A DNA stretch of 64,000 nucleotides from Methylomagnum ishizawai (GTDB lineage Bacteria > Pseudomonadota > Gammaproteobacteria > Methylococcales > Methylococcaceae), in the NCBI RefSeq assembly GCF_019670005.1, contig NZ_AP019784.1:62001-126000 (forward strand), written 5' to 3'. Below the pieces are notes generated by a model. It ran no database searches. It saw nothing but the letters and a program-made list of their open reading frames with translations, and was not told the DNA's origin. A program made the position numbers and the translations under genes. This document shows, piece by piece, positions 36,375 to 44,381 of the stretch (positions are counted from its first letter, which is position 1; every line of letters starts with the position of its first letter).

Positions 36375-36752
36375 TCAAAGTTTGCCTTCTTTCTTGTAGT
36401 ACTCCACTTCGGAATCCAGCTTTTCCTTACAGTGCTGCAACTCGGTGACGGCTTCAGCGGTGTTGTTGGCCTCCAGGGCGGCAATGGCCTTCTTGGTGGT
36501 CGAAGAGCCGACTTCCATCGGCATGGTGCTGATTTCCTTGTAGGAAGCGACGGCGGTCTTGCGGGCGGTCTTGGCGGATTCCAAGGCGGCGGCGGTGTCG
36601 CCTTTCTGCGCGGCTTCCAGCGCCTTGGTGCAGCTTTGCTGGACTTCGACCAAGCCTACCGGCGGATTCGCGTAACGCCCGCCCGCGAAACCCACGCTCG
36701 CGATGGAACCCAGCAACAACACCGAAGCGGCCTGAACAATAATGCCTCTCAT
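36375..36752 (-). CDS. Small secreted helical protein (SmbP-like layout)
   Basis: 125 residues. The signal peptide ends near VGFAGG (residue 25). The mature part is almost entirely helical with Ala/Glu/Lys heptads (SCTKALEAAQKGDTAAALES, ALEANNTAEAVTELQHCKEKL), a small helical-bundle layout like the periplasmic metal-binding SmbP of nitrifiers. It lacks SmbP's many histidines, having one His, plus two cysteines (C40 and C107) that could form a disulfide. GAGG stands about 9 bases before the ATG and a strong terminator follows, so it is expressed alone. The function is unknown. Confidence 0.75.
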   Translation of the reverse strand: MRGIIVQAASVLLLGSIASVGFAGGRYANPPVGLVEVQQSCTKALEAAQKGDTAAALESAKTARKTAVASYKEISTMPMEVGSSTTKKAIAALEANNTAEAVTELQHCKEKLDSEVEYYKKEGKL

Positions 36753-37224
36753 GGGGCGTATCCTCGTTTGATATTTTCATGACTATGGTGGATGGGGAAC
36801 CCTGGTAAATCCGGTATTCCCGCTCATTGGGCGACCGCGTTCTCTTTTTTCCTTTCGCTGGGCGTCACGGTACTGAAATCCGCCGGGGTGGCTTCGATAC
36901 CACGGTTGGTGCCATGGATCGGAAAATCCATGGCGCGGGTCGATCCAGGTGGATGGATATTCGCCGATACCTTGGACCGGCACACGCCATGAGGCCAGCA
37001 GGCCAAACAGAGAGGCTGTCCGTCCATATTTTGCAGTTTCCATGCCATGTATGGATATAGCAGGAATAACGCGGGATTTGACGGATTAAATCAGAATGCT
37101 ACTGGGGTTATTGTGCGATATACCGCAATGGTATTCGTGATAGGGCGTATTCCGGGATATTCAACAGCGTGGCGAACCAGCGGATAGTTATTTCCTGGAA
37201 TCGTCGACGGGCTGTGGAAGACGC
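36753..37224. other. Intergenic region with one inverted repeat
   Basis: No gene is supported in these 472 bases. GCCATGGAT (36911-36919) and ATCCATGGC (36926-36934) form a perfect 9-bp inverted repeat with a 6-base spacer and no T-run. The part near 36780-36752 should hold the promoter of the helical-protein gene. Confidence 0.5.
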
Positions 37225-37258
37225 AAAAAAACCCGCCCACCGATTGGATGGACGGGTT
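37225..37258 (-). terminator. Rho-independent terminator of the CopC operon
   Basis: AACCCGCCCA (37230-37239) pairs with TGGACGGGTT (37249-37258), one mismatch. On the minus strand it leads into a T-rich run over 37225-37231. It lies 43 bases after the last gene of the trio. Confidence 0.8.
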
Positions 37259-37300
37259 CTCCATTCAAGGGCTGGTTTCCGGCCTGCCCCGTATTGAAAT

Positions 37301-37996
37301 TCAGCCGGTCTTGGCCTGGGTCGTCCCGCCTTCGGGCGGGACCGCCGCCGGGCGCGATTTCGGCCAATATTTCTGCCAGGTGCGGAAGCCGATGATGCCC
37401 ATCACCCCGAAAAACAGGATGACCACCGCCCCGGTGAAGCGGCCCGCGAATTTGTTGTAGTCGGTGGGCGGCGGCAGGCCCACGCTGAACGGGATGCGCA
37501 AACGGTCGTCCTCGGTGATGGGACCGTCGCCGATGGTGGCGATCAGGGCGTAGTGGCCGGGATGGGTGATTTCGATGTGGGTGTCGGCGGTGCCGCTCCG
37601 GTAGATTTTGGCCGGGGCCTCGGCCAGGGTGCTTTTGGTTTCGGGGGGACGGCCGCCGTTCGGGTCCACGTCCTCCTCCACCACGCTGAGCGCGATGGGC
37701 GTGGACCGGGTGTCGCGGTCCAGCAGGTCGATGCTGAGGTAGACCTTGCCGAGGTTCGGCACTTCCTGGCAGTACTTGGCGAAATCGGTGCTTTCGCCCT
37801 TGTTGCGCCCTTCTTGCAGGGCCGAGAAATGCACGGCGTAGAAATCGTTGGCGACCAGGCAATCCATGTTGGAGCCGGAATAGGACTGGCGGCCGTTGAA
37901 CGGGTCGCGGGGCGTGGTGGCGGCTTCCGCCGGGGTGTGCAACGCCAGCGCGGCCAAGAGGGCCGGAAAGCCGGCCAAGCGGGTTTTATCGGACAT
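37301..37996 (-). CDS. Membrane-anchored periplasmic protein of the CopC operon
   Basis: 231 residues: signal peptide to about residue 25, a periplasmic beta-rich domain with two cysteines (C46 in SNMDCLV, C76 in KYCQEV) and histidines in TADTHIEITHPGHYAL, one transmembrane helix at about 187-205, and a basic Pro-rich cytoplasmic tail. GAGGAGG stands 7-8 bases before the ATG. It follows copC by 13 bases and is the last gene before a terminator. The one-helix anchored layout recalls other methanotroph copper-operon proteins, but I cannot assign a family. A role in periplasmic copper handling is inferred from context. Confidence 0.7.
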   Translation of the reverse strand: MSDKTRLAGFPALLAALALHTPAEAATTPRDPFNGRQSYSGSNMDCLVANDFYAVHFSALQEGRNKGESTDFAKYCQEVPNLGKVYLSIDLLDRDTRSTPIALSVVEEDVDPNGGRPPETKSTLAEAPAKIYRSGTADTHIEITHPGHYALIATIGDGPITEDDRLRIPFSVGLPPPTDYNKFAGRFTGAVVILFFGVMGIIGFRTWQKYWPKSRPAAVPPEGGTTQAKTG

Positions 37997-38009
37997 CTGC
38001 GCTACCTCC

Positions 38010-38369
38010 TCAGGGGGTTTTGATTTGGAAGGAGTACTTGCCGCTGACCACATGGCCGTCGGCGGAAAGCACCCGGTATCTCACGACGTATTGGCCGGGC
38101 GGAAGCGGTTCCACCGAGGCGCGGAGATGGGAATGGTCGGTGAAGTCCAACCGGGCGTCGTGCTTGTCCACCCGCTTGCCGGCCGCGTCGATGACCGCGA
38201 GGGCCAGGAATTCCTCGCCCACGGCGTCGTTGAAGGTCAACAGCACTTCCGCCGGTGGCAGGGCGAGGACCGCCTCTTTTTCGGGTTGGGCTTTCACCAG
38301 GATGGCGTGGGCGTGGGCGGTGGGGAACAGGCCCAGGAGTGCCAGCACCAGAAGGATTCGTTTGAGCAT
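38010..38369 (-). CDS. copC: CopC-type periplasmic copper-binding protein
   Basis: 119 residues. Signal peptidase cleavage after AHA would leave H21 as the mature N-terminus (HAILVKAQPE), and D104-G-H106 near the C-terminus completes the known Cu(II) site of CopC (N-terminal His, Asp and His). PAEVLLTFNDAVGEEF is the family's second strand signature. The methionine-rich Cu(I) site of some CopC proteins is absent, so it is a Cu(II)-only type. It lies between an Asp-box protein and a membrane-anchored protein in a three-gene operon. No copD is adjacent. Confidence 0.92.
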   Translation of the reverse strand: MLKRILLVLALLGLFPTAHAHAILVKAQPEKEAVLALPPAEVLLTFNDAVGEEFLALAVIDAAGKRVDKHDARLDFTDHSHLRASVEPLPPGQYVVRYRVLSADGHVVSGKYSFQIKTP

Positions 38370-38380
38370 CGTCGCGTCCG

Positions 38381-39676
38381 TCAGGTTGGGAAATCGGCCA
38401 GCGCCCAGGTTTTGCCGCCGCCGGGCCGGGCTTCGGTCCAGAACACCCGGAAGCCGGATTCGGTCGCGACCACCCTGGGATGGTCGGCCTCGGTGCCGGG
38501 CGGGGTCAGGACCAGGGGTTCGGACCAATGGCGGCCCCCGTCGCGGGAGCGCATGGCGTAGACCGGGCTGCCCCGGTCGGTGCGCTTGATGAAGGCCAGT
38601 GCCAGTTTGCTGGCCGTGAGCGCCGCGATATCGCCACCGTGGCTGTCGCCGTCGCCCACCCGCAAGGGCGCGGACCAGGTTTTCCCGGCGTTGGTCGAAT
38701 TCAGGTAATACAGGCCGGGCGCGGCTTCCCGCCCCGTCCAAACCAAACCGTGCAGCGTGGTTCCCTGATGGGTCCGGGTCGCCGCCAAGCCCCCGCCGCA
38801 ATGGGGGCAGCCGGTGAAATGCCAGGAGAAGTCGCCCACCGCCGCGCCGTCCGTCCGCCAGCGGGCGGATTCGGGTGGGCGCAGGGCCAAGCGCATGTCG
38901 TGCGGCTCGGTGTCGCGGTACAGCACCGCCACGGCTCGGTCCGGTAAGACCTGTAGCCGGTTCCAGCAGCAAGTACAGACCTTCGGGTCCAGGGTGGTTT
39001 CCGGCTGCCAATGCTGCCCGCCATCGTTGGATTGCGTGTAGCGTAGGCCTTGGGCATCGCCTTGCTCATCGCGGTCGTCCAGCCAAGCCAGATGCGCCCG
39101 GCCCGCTGTGTCCAAAGCCAGGGCGGGATAGCTTTGGTTGCCCGTGCTGTCGCCGCTGGCTGGGTTCGTACCGGATCGCCAAGTCTTGCCGCCGTCCATG
39201 GATAGGGCGGCATGCAAGGGGCCGGTGCCGGGCAATTCACCCTGGGCCTGCCAAACCGCGACCATCCTTCGCCCCCGTACCGCCAGGCGGGCGTCGTTGC
39301 CGCGCCGGGCGAGGACCGGAGCCGCGTCCTGGCCGGTCACGAACACCGGGGACCGCCAACTCTTGCCGCCATTGTGGGAAACCACGTAGGCCAGGGTATC
39401 GGCCGGTCTTTGGGAGAACCGGCCCGCCAACAGCGCGTGGATCGCTCCGCCTTCGGTCACGACATCGAGGCTGCGGACCTTGAGCAGACCGTCGATGGCC
39501 GGATAGTTCACCGGCCCGGTCGCCCCCGCCGGGATGGAACCGGCCAAGGCGATAGCCGTCCACAACAAGGTTCCGGTCCGGCGGGGGCGACCGGGCTTGG
39601 GTTTCCGCCGTGGCTCTGCGGAACGGGCGGTTGGGTTTGGACCGCCGCCATGGTGGCGGTGGGAATTGGATTTCAT
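38381..39676 (-). CDS. Secreted Asp-box (BNR/sialidase-like) beta-propeller with Cys motifs
   Basis: 431 residues. A long basic N-region precedes a hydrophobic signal (TLLWTAIALAGSIPAGA). At least five Asp-box repeats (S-x-D/N-G/A-G-K-x-W type: SHNGGKSW, SMDGGKTW, SNDGGQHW, STNAGKTW, SRDGGRHW) mark a six-bladed propeller as in sialidases, but the sialidase FRIP motif and arginine triad are not evident. Two cysteine clusters, C234-T-C236-C237-W and C290-P-H-C293, plus nearby histidines could bind a metal. It is the first gene of the operon with CopC. The start is uncertain: no good ribosome site precedes 39676 or 39715. Confidence 0.78.
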   Translation of the reverse strand: MKSNSHRHHGGGPNPTARSAEPRRKPKPGRPRRTGTLLWTAIALAGSIPAGATGPVNYPAIDGLLKVRSLDVVTEGGAIHALLAGRFSQRPADTLAYVVSHNGGKSWRSPVFVTGQDAAPVLARRGNDARLAVRGRRMVAVWQAQGELPGTGPLHAALSMDGGKTWRSGTNPASGDSTGNQSYPALALDTAGRAHLAWLDDRDEQGDAQGLRYTQSNDGGQHWQPETTLDPKVCTCCWNRLQVLPDRAVAVLYRDTEPHDMRLALRPPESARWRTDGAAVGDFSWHFTGCPHCGGGLAATRTHQGTTLHGLVWTGREAAPGLYYLNSTNAGKTWSAPLRVGDGDSHGGDIAALTASKLALAFIKRTDRGSPVYAMRSRDGGRHWSEPLVLTPPGTEADHPRVVATESGFRVFWTEARPGGGKTWALADFPT

Positions 39677-40199
39677 GGGTGGAGGTCGGGCCGGTGGATG
39701 GGCAAGACCCATCACAAAACCCGTGCCAGCCGGAACCCGCTTGTTTAAACAACGACTTGGAAGGATGGTCCGGTCGATGCTGCGGGCATTGGCGGTAGCT
39801 TATGCCGCGATATGGCGGAGTGTGCGAAATGACCGGCGGAATGTTTATGGAGTGCGTGGCGTGGCGCATTCCGGGGGTTTGGGCTTGGCCGAGTGGTCCG
39901 GCCATAGGCTGTTTGGAAGCCAGGCACTCTGTGGCTGGCTTCGCCGCCGACCTGCGATTTTCCTGGGCGGTCCGTCCTTGGATGGGGGATAACCCGGCTG
40001 GATCGGGCTGGCGTATCGTTGGCCGCTTGGTGGGGGACGTTCCCGCTGGTCCCGCGTGTTGTTCTTGCGCAACAGTCCGGGGTTTCTCCTGGCCGGAAGG
40101 TTAAGAAGAAGGATAAAAGAAGAATAAAGAAGAATAGGCGCGGATTTTTTGTTTTTTTTATCTTTTAAATCAATAGCTTACGAGCGTTTTTCGGCGCGA
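39677..40199. other. Intergenic region flanking the replication origin
   Basis: No gene is supported. A 12-bp palindrome TTGTTTAAACAA lies at 39741-39752. From about 40100 to 40190 the sequence becomes very AT-rich: a purine tract with AAGAAGAA repeats (40103-40136) followed by a T-rich run (40145-40165). This would suit the DNA-unwinding element of the adjacent origin. Confidence 0.55.
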
Positions 40200-40200
40200 C

Positions 40201-40360
40201 CCGTCAGCTATAACTACCAGCGACCCCCCTCCAAAAACCCTGCCGTCACCTATAACTACCGCGACCCGTCAGCTATAACTACCGGAAAATGGCCCGATCC
40301 GTCAGCTATAACTACCGCTTTTTGCCCGGAACGTCGAAGTTATCCACAGACTTATCCACA
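40201..40360. other. Iteron-type replication origin with DnaA boxes
   Basis: Four direct repeats of CCGTCAGCTATAACTACC lie at 40201-40218, 40243-40260 (G to C at position 7), 40266-40283 and 40299-40316. Start-to-start spacings are 42, 23 and 33 bases. Two perfect DnaA boxes TTATCCACA follow at 40340-40348 and 40352-40360, in the same orientation, inside the 3' end of the initiator gene. With the AT-rich tract at 40100-40190 and the rep gene alongside, this has all the parts of an iteron-regulated theta origin. Confidence 0.88.
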
Positions 40361-41532
40361 GTTTCGGCGGGCGGTTCCAGGGCCAAGGCCTGCCGTTTGT
40401 TGGCCGCCTTGGTCTGGGCCACGAAGTCGCGGGAGGCCGTCAGGGTGTAGACCACATCCTCCAGCCGGCCGCGGGTGCCGGTCATGGGTTGCTTCTTGAA
40501 ATCCATCAGCACCCCCCCGGCCTTGAGTTCCTCCAGGGCCGCGTCCAGGGCGGCCACCGCCTGGCGCTGTTGCTGGTAGCCCTCCAGCAGGGCGCTGTCG
40601 CGCTTGACGGTGCCGTAGCGTATTTCGAAGGTGGTGACCATGCTGGCGAAGGTGAACTTGAGCGAGAGCTGCTTGTGCAGCCAACGCGCCAGTTGCGTGG
40701 TGTAGGCCATCATCTGGGCGTAGTTGAATTGGCGGTAGTCGAGGGCGTCCATGGCCTGGGTGATGAGCGGATGGAACTGGACGATCCATTTGGCTTCCGG
40801 GTCCTCCGACAGCTTGCTGCGCGACACCGCCGACAACCCCGAGAAATAGGGGCTGACCGTGAAGCCTTCCCCGCCCTTGGCGTCCACGGCGCGGATCTCG
40901 ATATTGCTGCGGGCCAGGATGTTGAGGCTGAGGACGATCTGCTGGTAGGAGCGGGCGTGGCCGCGCTTCCTGAGTTCCTCGCGCAGCATGTGCAGGGTGA
41001 ACACCACGCCGCTGCGGTAGTTGGGCCGGTCGAAGAAGGCGTTGCGCTGCTCGGTGGCGATCTTGCGCAGGGCGTCCTCGATGAGTTCCTCGTTGGCGCT
41101 GGGGTAGTAGTCGGTCTCGGTGCGGGTCTTCTCGTCGAAGATGCGGGCGGCCTGGATGCGGACCTCGAAGGGGCGGCCGCGGTATTGGAAGGTGATCTGT
41201 TGCAGGCCCAGGAAGCCCTTTTCCTTGCGGATCTTGGTCATCTGCTGGCGCGACACGGCGTAGCGCGGCAGGCTGTCCCACAGGTCGAAGGTGTTGGAGA
41301 GCCGCTCCCGTTCGTCGGGACCGTTGCAGAGGAAGAAGCGGAACAGGTCGATCTGGCGGCTCCCGAAATCCGCCTCCGTGGGCGGCAGCACGGGCGGGTG
41401 GGCGTCATGGGCGGCGGGTGTCGCGTCCGGTTCGGTACCGGGTTTGGCGGCGGGCCGTTTGGGGGCGGTTTTGGGGCTTTTCATGCGGGTTCGGCGTGGG
41501 GTTGGTGGAGACGGTGCTGAGGGCATTTTCAT
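40312..41532 (-). CDS. Plasmid-type replication initiator protein
   Basis: About 406 residues. After a Pro/Lys/Ala-rich disordered N-terminus (about 1-65) comes a core with DLFRFFLCNGPDERERLSNT, YAVSRQQMTKIRKEKG, HMLREELRKRGHARSYQQIV and FNYAQMMAYTTQLARWLHKQL, compatible with tandem winged-helix domains of Rep/TrfA-type initiators. I cannot name the incompatibility group. The assignment rests mainly on the four iterons and two DnaA boxes at its 3' end; iteron 4 overlaps the stop codon. Starts at 41544, 41532 and 41484 are possible; 41532 has a weak AGG before it. No parAB, toxin-antitoxin or transfer genes are nearby. Confidence 0.8.
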   Translation of the reverse strand: MKMPSAPSPPTPRRTRMKSPKTAPKRPAAKPGTEPDATPAAHDAHPPVLPPTEADFGSRQIDLFRFFLCNGPDERERLSNTFDLWDSLPRYAVSRQQMTKIRKEKGFLGLQQITFQYRGRPFEVRIQAARIFDEKTRTETDYYPSANEELIEDALRKIATEQRNAFFDRPNYRSGVVFTLHMLREELRKRGHARSYQQIVLSLNILARSNIEIRAVDAKGGEGFTVSPYFSGLSAVSRSKLSEDPEAKWIVQFHPLITQAMDALDYRQFNYAQMMAYTTQLARWLHKQLSLKFTFASMVTTFEIRYGTVKRDSALLEGYQQQRQAVAALDAALEELKAGGVLMDFKKQPMTGTRGRLEDVVYTLTASRDFVAQTKAANKRQALALEPPAETVDKSVDNFDVPGKKR

Positions 41533-42103
41533 ATTTGCCTGCATGGCGTGGCCAGCGCCCCGCAGGTAACGGGGCGGCGGCTTTCCCAAGCCGCCTAGGC
41601 CGTCCGCTTCCTGGACTCGCGGAGCAGGGTCTTCGGTTGGGACAGCGCCGCGCGATGGGAATGGGGTTGTGGGGGCGAGCGGGTCGGGTCGTCGAAGCGC
41701 TTGCCGCGCGATTCGCATCCGTAGCGCCGTAGGTGCCGGTCCGGGCGGGGGCAAGCCCTGCCCTTTTGCCGGCGGGGTTGATGGAGGGTCCCATAGCAGG
41801 GCGTTTCGTCGGCCAAGCGCTTGATTGATATGGGGGATGTGCGCATTTCGGCATCTTAGCAAAAGACCCCGGAATCCATATAGAGCCCTCCGTATTTTCC
41901 AGCGGCAGCGTTCTCCGGCGGGATCGCCACCTTCCCGGCGGCGGGGAAAACCGGAAGGCCGGGTGATATCTTCCAAACCGCTCCATGCCTATCGATTCCT
42001 TCGATAACGCCATGAATAAAGGCCATTTCACCCGTGGCGACCGGGAGCGCTACCGTTGGCCCTGCCGATGACAGCTTTCAGTCCACCCCACGGGAGTCCC
42101 TCC
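41533..42103. other. Intergenic region upstream of the initiator gene
   Basis: No gene is supported in these 571 bases. AAGCGCTTG occurs twice, at about 41695-41703 and 41815-41823, and might be an operator for rep. No further copies of the 18-bp iteron are present here, so rep autoregulation through iterons at its own promoter is not evident. Confidence 0.45.
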
Positions 42104-43204
42104 ATGCGTATCCTCGAATCGTCCCTATGCAGCGCCTTCGCGCTGGCCTTGGCCCTCGCCGCCCATGCCGAGCCTTCCAACTATGAAATCCATGCCCGGC
42201 TCGACCAGGGTCCGGGCAATGTGACCGTGACCGGAACCGGCCGGGTCATCTTCAGCCAACATCCCTTCTATGGCCCCGCCGATTCGGTGGTGGAACTCAA
42301 AGGCGGGGGTGGGCCCACGCCCTTCCCCAACGCGGCATTGAACGACCGCGGCGGCCCCTCGGCGCTCAAGCTCGATTCGGTGCTGGGCCTCCGCGCCGCC
42401 GCCGATGGCGTGGTGTGGATGCTCGACAACGGGATGCGCGGCGGCATGACGCCCAAGCTGGTGGGTTGGGATACGGTCTCGGACCGGCTGCAACGGGTGA
42501 TCTACCTGGGGTCCGAAGCCGCGCCCAAGGACCAGTTCGTCAACGATTTCGCGGTGGATTTGGCGCATAAGCGCATCTTCATCAGCGACCCGGCGGGCGG
42601 GGCGGACGCGGGGATCATCGTGGTGGATTTGGAGACCGGCGCGGCGCGGCGGGTGTTGCAGGGCCATCCCTCCGTGTTGCCGGAGAACGTCGATTTGGTG
42701 ATCGACGGGCGGCCCGTGGAGATGAAGGACGCCCAGGGCAACCGGGTCCGGCCCCATATCGGCGTCAATCCCATCACCGAGGATGTGCGCAACGAATGGG
42801 TTTATTTCGGCCCCATGCACGGCCACGGCCTGTACCGGGTCAAGGCCGCCGACCTGGCCGACGACCAATTGCCGCCCGCGGCCCTGGCCCAGCGGGTCGA
42901 GCGCTATGCCGACAAGCCGATTTCCGACGGCATCAGCATCGACCGCGACGGCAACATCTATCTGGGGGAATTGGCGGAGAACGCCATCGGGGTCATCACC
43001 CCGGACCGGAAATATAAGCGGCTGGCCCAATGCCCGAACCTGTCCTGGGTGGATTCGCTGAGTTTCGGCCCGGACGGCAAGCTCTACGCCGTGGTCAACC
43101 GGCTGCACCAATCGGCGGTGTTGAACGCGGGGGAGAACGCCTCGAAGCCGCCGTATTTCCTGCTGAAGGTGGATGCCTTGGCACCGGGGCTGGCGGGCCG
43201 GTAG
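42104..43204 (+). CDS. Secreted Yellow/major-royal-jelly-like beta-propeller protein
   Basis: 366 residues. Signal peptide MRILESSLCSAFALALALA to AHA (about 22), then a propeller with the family landmarks LDSVLGLRAAADGVVWMLDNG, VNDFAVDLAHKRIFISDP, ADAGIIVVDLETG and GVNPITEDVRNEWVYFGPM, as in bacterial MRJP/Yellow proteins, some of which bind or oxidise small molecules. The ATG at 42104 is supported by GGGAG 7 bases upstream. It stands between the replication origin and the LysR gene, convergent with the latter. The function is unknown. Confidence 0.85.
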   Translation: MRILESSLCSAFALALALAAHAEPSNYEIHARLDQGPGNVTVTGTGRVIFSQHPFYGPADSVVELKGGGGPTPFPNAALNDRGGPSALKLDSVLGLRAAADGVVWMLDNGMRGGMTPKLVGWDTVSDRLQRVIYLGSEAAPKDQFVNDFAVDLAHKRIFISDPAGGADAGIIVVDLETGAARRVLQGHPSVLPENVDLVIDGRPVEMKDAQGNRVRPHIGVNPITEDVRNEWVYFGPMHGHGLYRVKAADLADDQLPPAALAQRVERYADKPISDGISIDRDGNIYLGELAENAIGVITPDRKYKRLAQCPNLSWVDSLSFGPDGKLYAVVNRLHQSAVLNAGENASKPPYFLLKVDALAPGLAGR

Positions 43205-43235
43205 CCATCGCCGACGTGTTCGCGCCGGGGGGCGG

Positions 43236-44168
43236 CTACACCGCTTCTTCCGCGCACAACTCGGCGCAAACCTCCAGGATTTGCCGCCTGAGCCAGGCAT
43301 GGGCCGGTTCCTTGTCGTTGAGGGGATGCCAGACCATGACCAGGTTGTAGGGCGGCAGGTCGATCGGCACGGGCACGGTCTTCAAACGCGCCAGCCGGGC
43401 GAACTGCTCGGCGATACGCTTGGGGAAGGACAGCACCATGTCGGTCCCCGGCAGGACCAGGGGCGCCGACAGGAAGTGCGACACCACCAGGGCGATGCGC
43501 CGCTCCCGCCCATGTTCCGCCAGCCAATCGTCGATCAGGCCGGTGGCGACGCCGGTACGCGAGATCAGCATATGCGGCAGGGCCAGATATTCCTCCAGGC
43601 CGAGGGAGTCGCCCACTTTCGGGTGCCCTTCCCGCACCACGCAGACCATCCGGTCGTCGAACAGCTTTTCACAGCGGAACTGGGCGGGCGGTTTCAACAC
43701 CGCCTCGAAGCCCAACACCACGTCCATCTCCCCATCCTCCAAACTCCCGGTCGGGAACGCCGCCTCGGTGCGCTTGAAGTGGATATCGATCCCCGGCGCG
43801 GCGGCCCCGAGCCGCGTCATCAGGGGCGGCAATAACAACACCTCGATGTAATCCGTGGCGTGGATGACGAAGCGGTGGCGGCTGTTGGCCGGGTCGAACT
43901 CGGCGGGCGGGCGGATCACCTGTTCCACTTCCCGGAGGATGGCCCGCACCGGCTCGACCAGGGCCAAGGCCCGCTCGCTGGGCCGCATCCCGGCGTTGGT
44001 GCGCACCAACACCGGATCGTTCAACTGCTGCCGCAGCCGTTGCAGGATGTGGCTCATGGTCGATTGGGTGACGAACATTTTCTCCGCCGCGCGGGAGACG
44101 TTCAGCTCCCGCATCAGCACATCGAAGGCCACCAACAGGTTCAAGTCGAATTGACGTAGATCGGACAT
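43236..44168 (-). CDS. LysR family regulator, divergent from pxmABC
   Basis: 310 residues. The N-terminal winged helix (LRQFDLNLLVAFDVLMRELN, VSRAAEKMFVTQSTMSHILQRLR) is of the NodD/NahR-like subgroup, followed by a LysR substrate-binding domain (HATDYIEVLLLPPLMTRL). The start MSDLRQFD at 44168 is the usual LysR start; the frame upstream is not coding-like. The gene diverges from pxmABC with 213 bases between start codons, the classic layout for a LysR protein controlling its neighbour. Regulation of pxm by it is an inference. Confidence 0.92.
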   Translation of the reverse strand: MSDLRQFDLNLLVAFDVLMRELNVSRAAEKMFVTQSTMSHILQRLRQQLNDPVLVRTNAGMRPSERALALVEPVRAILREVEQVIRPPAEFDPANSRHRFVIHATDYIEVLLLPPLMTRLGAAAPGIDIHFKRTEAAFPTGSLEDGEMDVVLGFEAVLKPPAQFRCEKLFDDRMVCVVREGHPKVGDSLGLEEYLALPHMLISRTGVATGLIDDWLAEHGRERRIALVVSHFLSAPLVLPGTDMVLSFPKRIAEQFARLARLKTVPVPIDLPPYNLVMVWHPLNDKEPAHAWLRRQILEVCAELCAEEAV

Positions 44169-44381
44169 GGTCGCTTGGCCTATTAATTTCCCCCATACCG
44201 CCATGAAAACTAAGCATTTCACGGGCTTGGGCCGGTTCCCTAAAGTTTCGCCATCGTAGCGCATGGCCCGGTCCGGCCCCAAATCCCCCCGTTCCGGAAG
44301 CGGACGGGCCGTGCGCTACGAAACCCAAGAGGCGATCCCGAATCCCGGCGCGACCGGGACGATTCCAAGGAGAAAACCATT
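44169..44381. promoter_or_regulatory. Divergent promoter region between lysR and pxmABC
   Basis: 213 bases between two divergent start codons, AT-rich at 44175-44220 (TATTAATTT, GAAAACTAAGCATTTCA), then GC-rich toward pxmA. It must hold both promoters and the likely LysR-binding site. No single operator could be fixed by eye. Confidence 0.5.

Noticed and set aside
36911-36934. Rho-independent terminator
   Set aside because: The 9-bp inverted repeat has no T-run on either strand and does not follow a gene; left as an unexplained repeat.
38381-39676. True exo-sialidase
   Set aside because: Asp-box repeats are present but the FRIP motif and catalytic arginine triad are not evident; the CopC context suggests a different role.
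40201-40316. CRISPR array
   Set aside because: Four 18-bp repeats with unequal spacers of 24, 5 and 15 bases, no cas genes, adjacent rep gene and DnaA boxes: iterons, not CRISPR.
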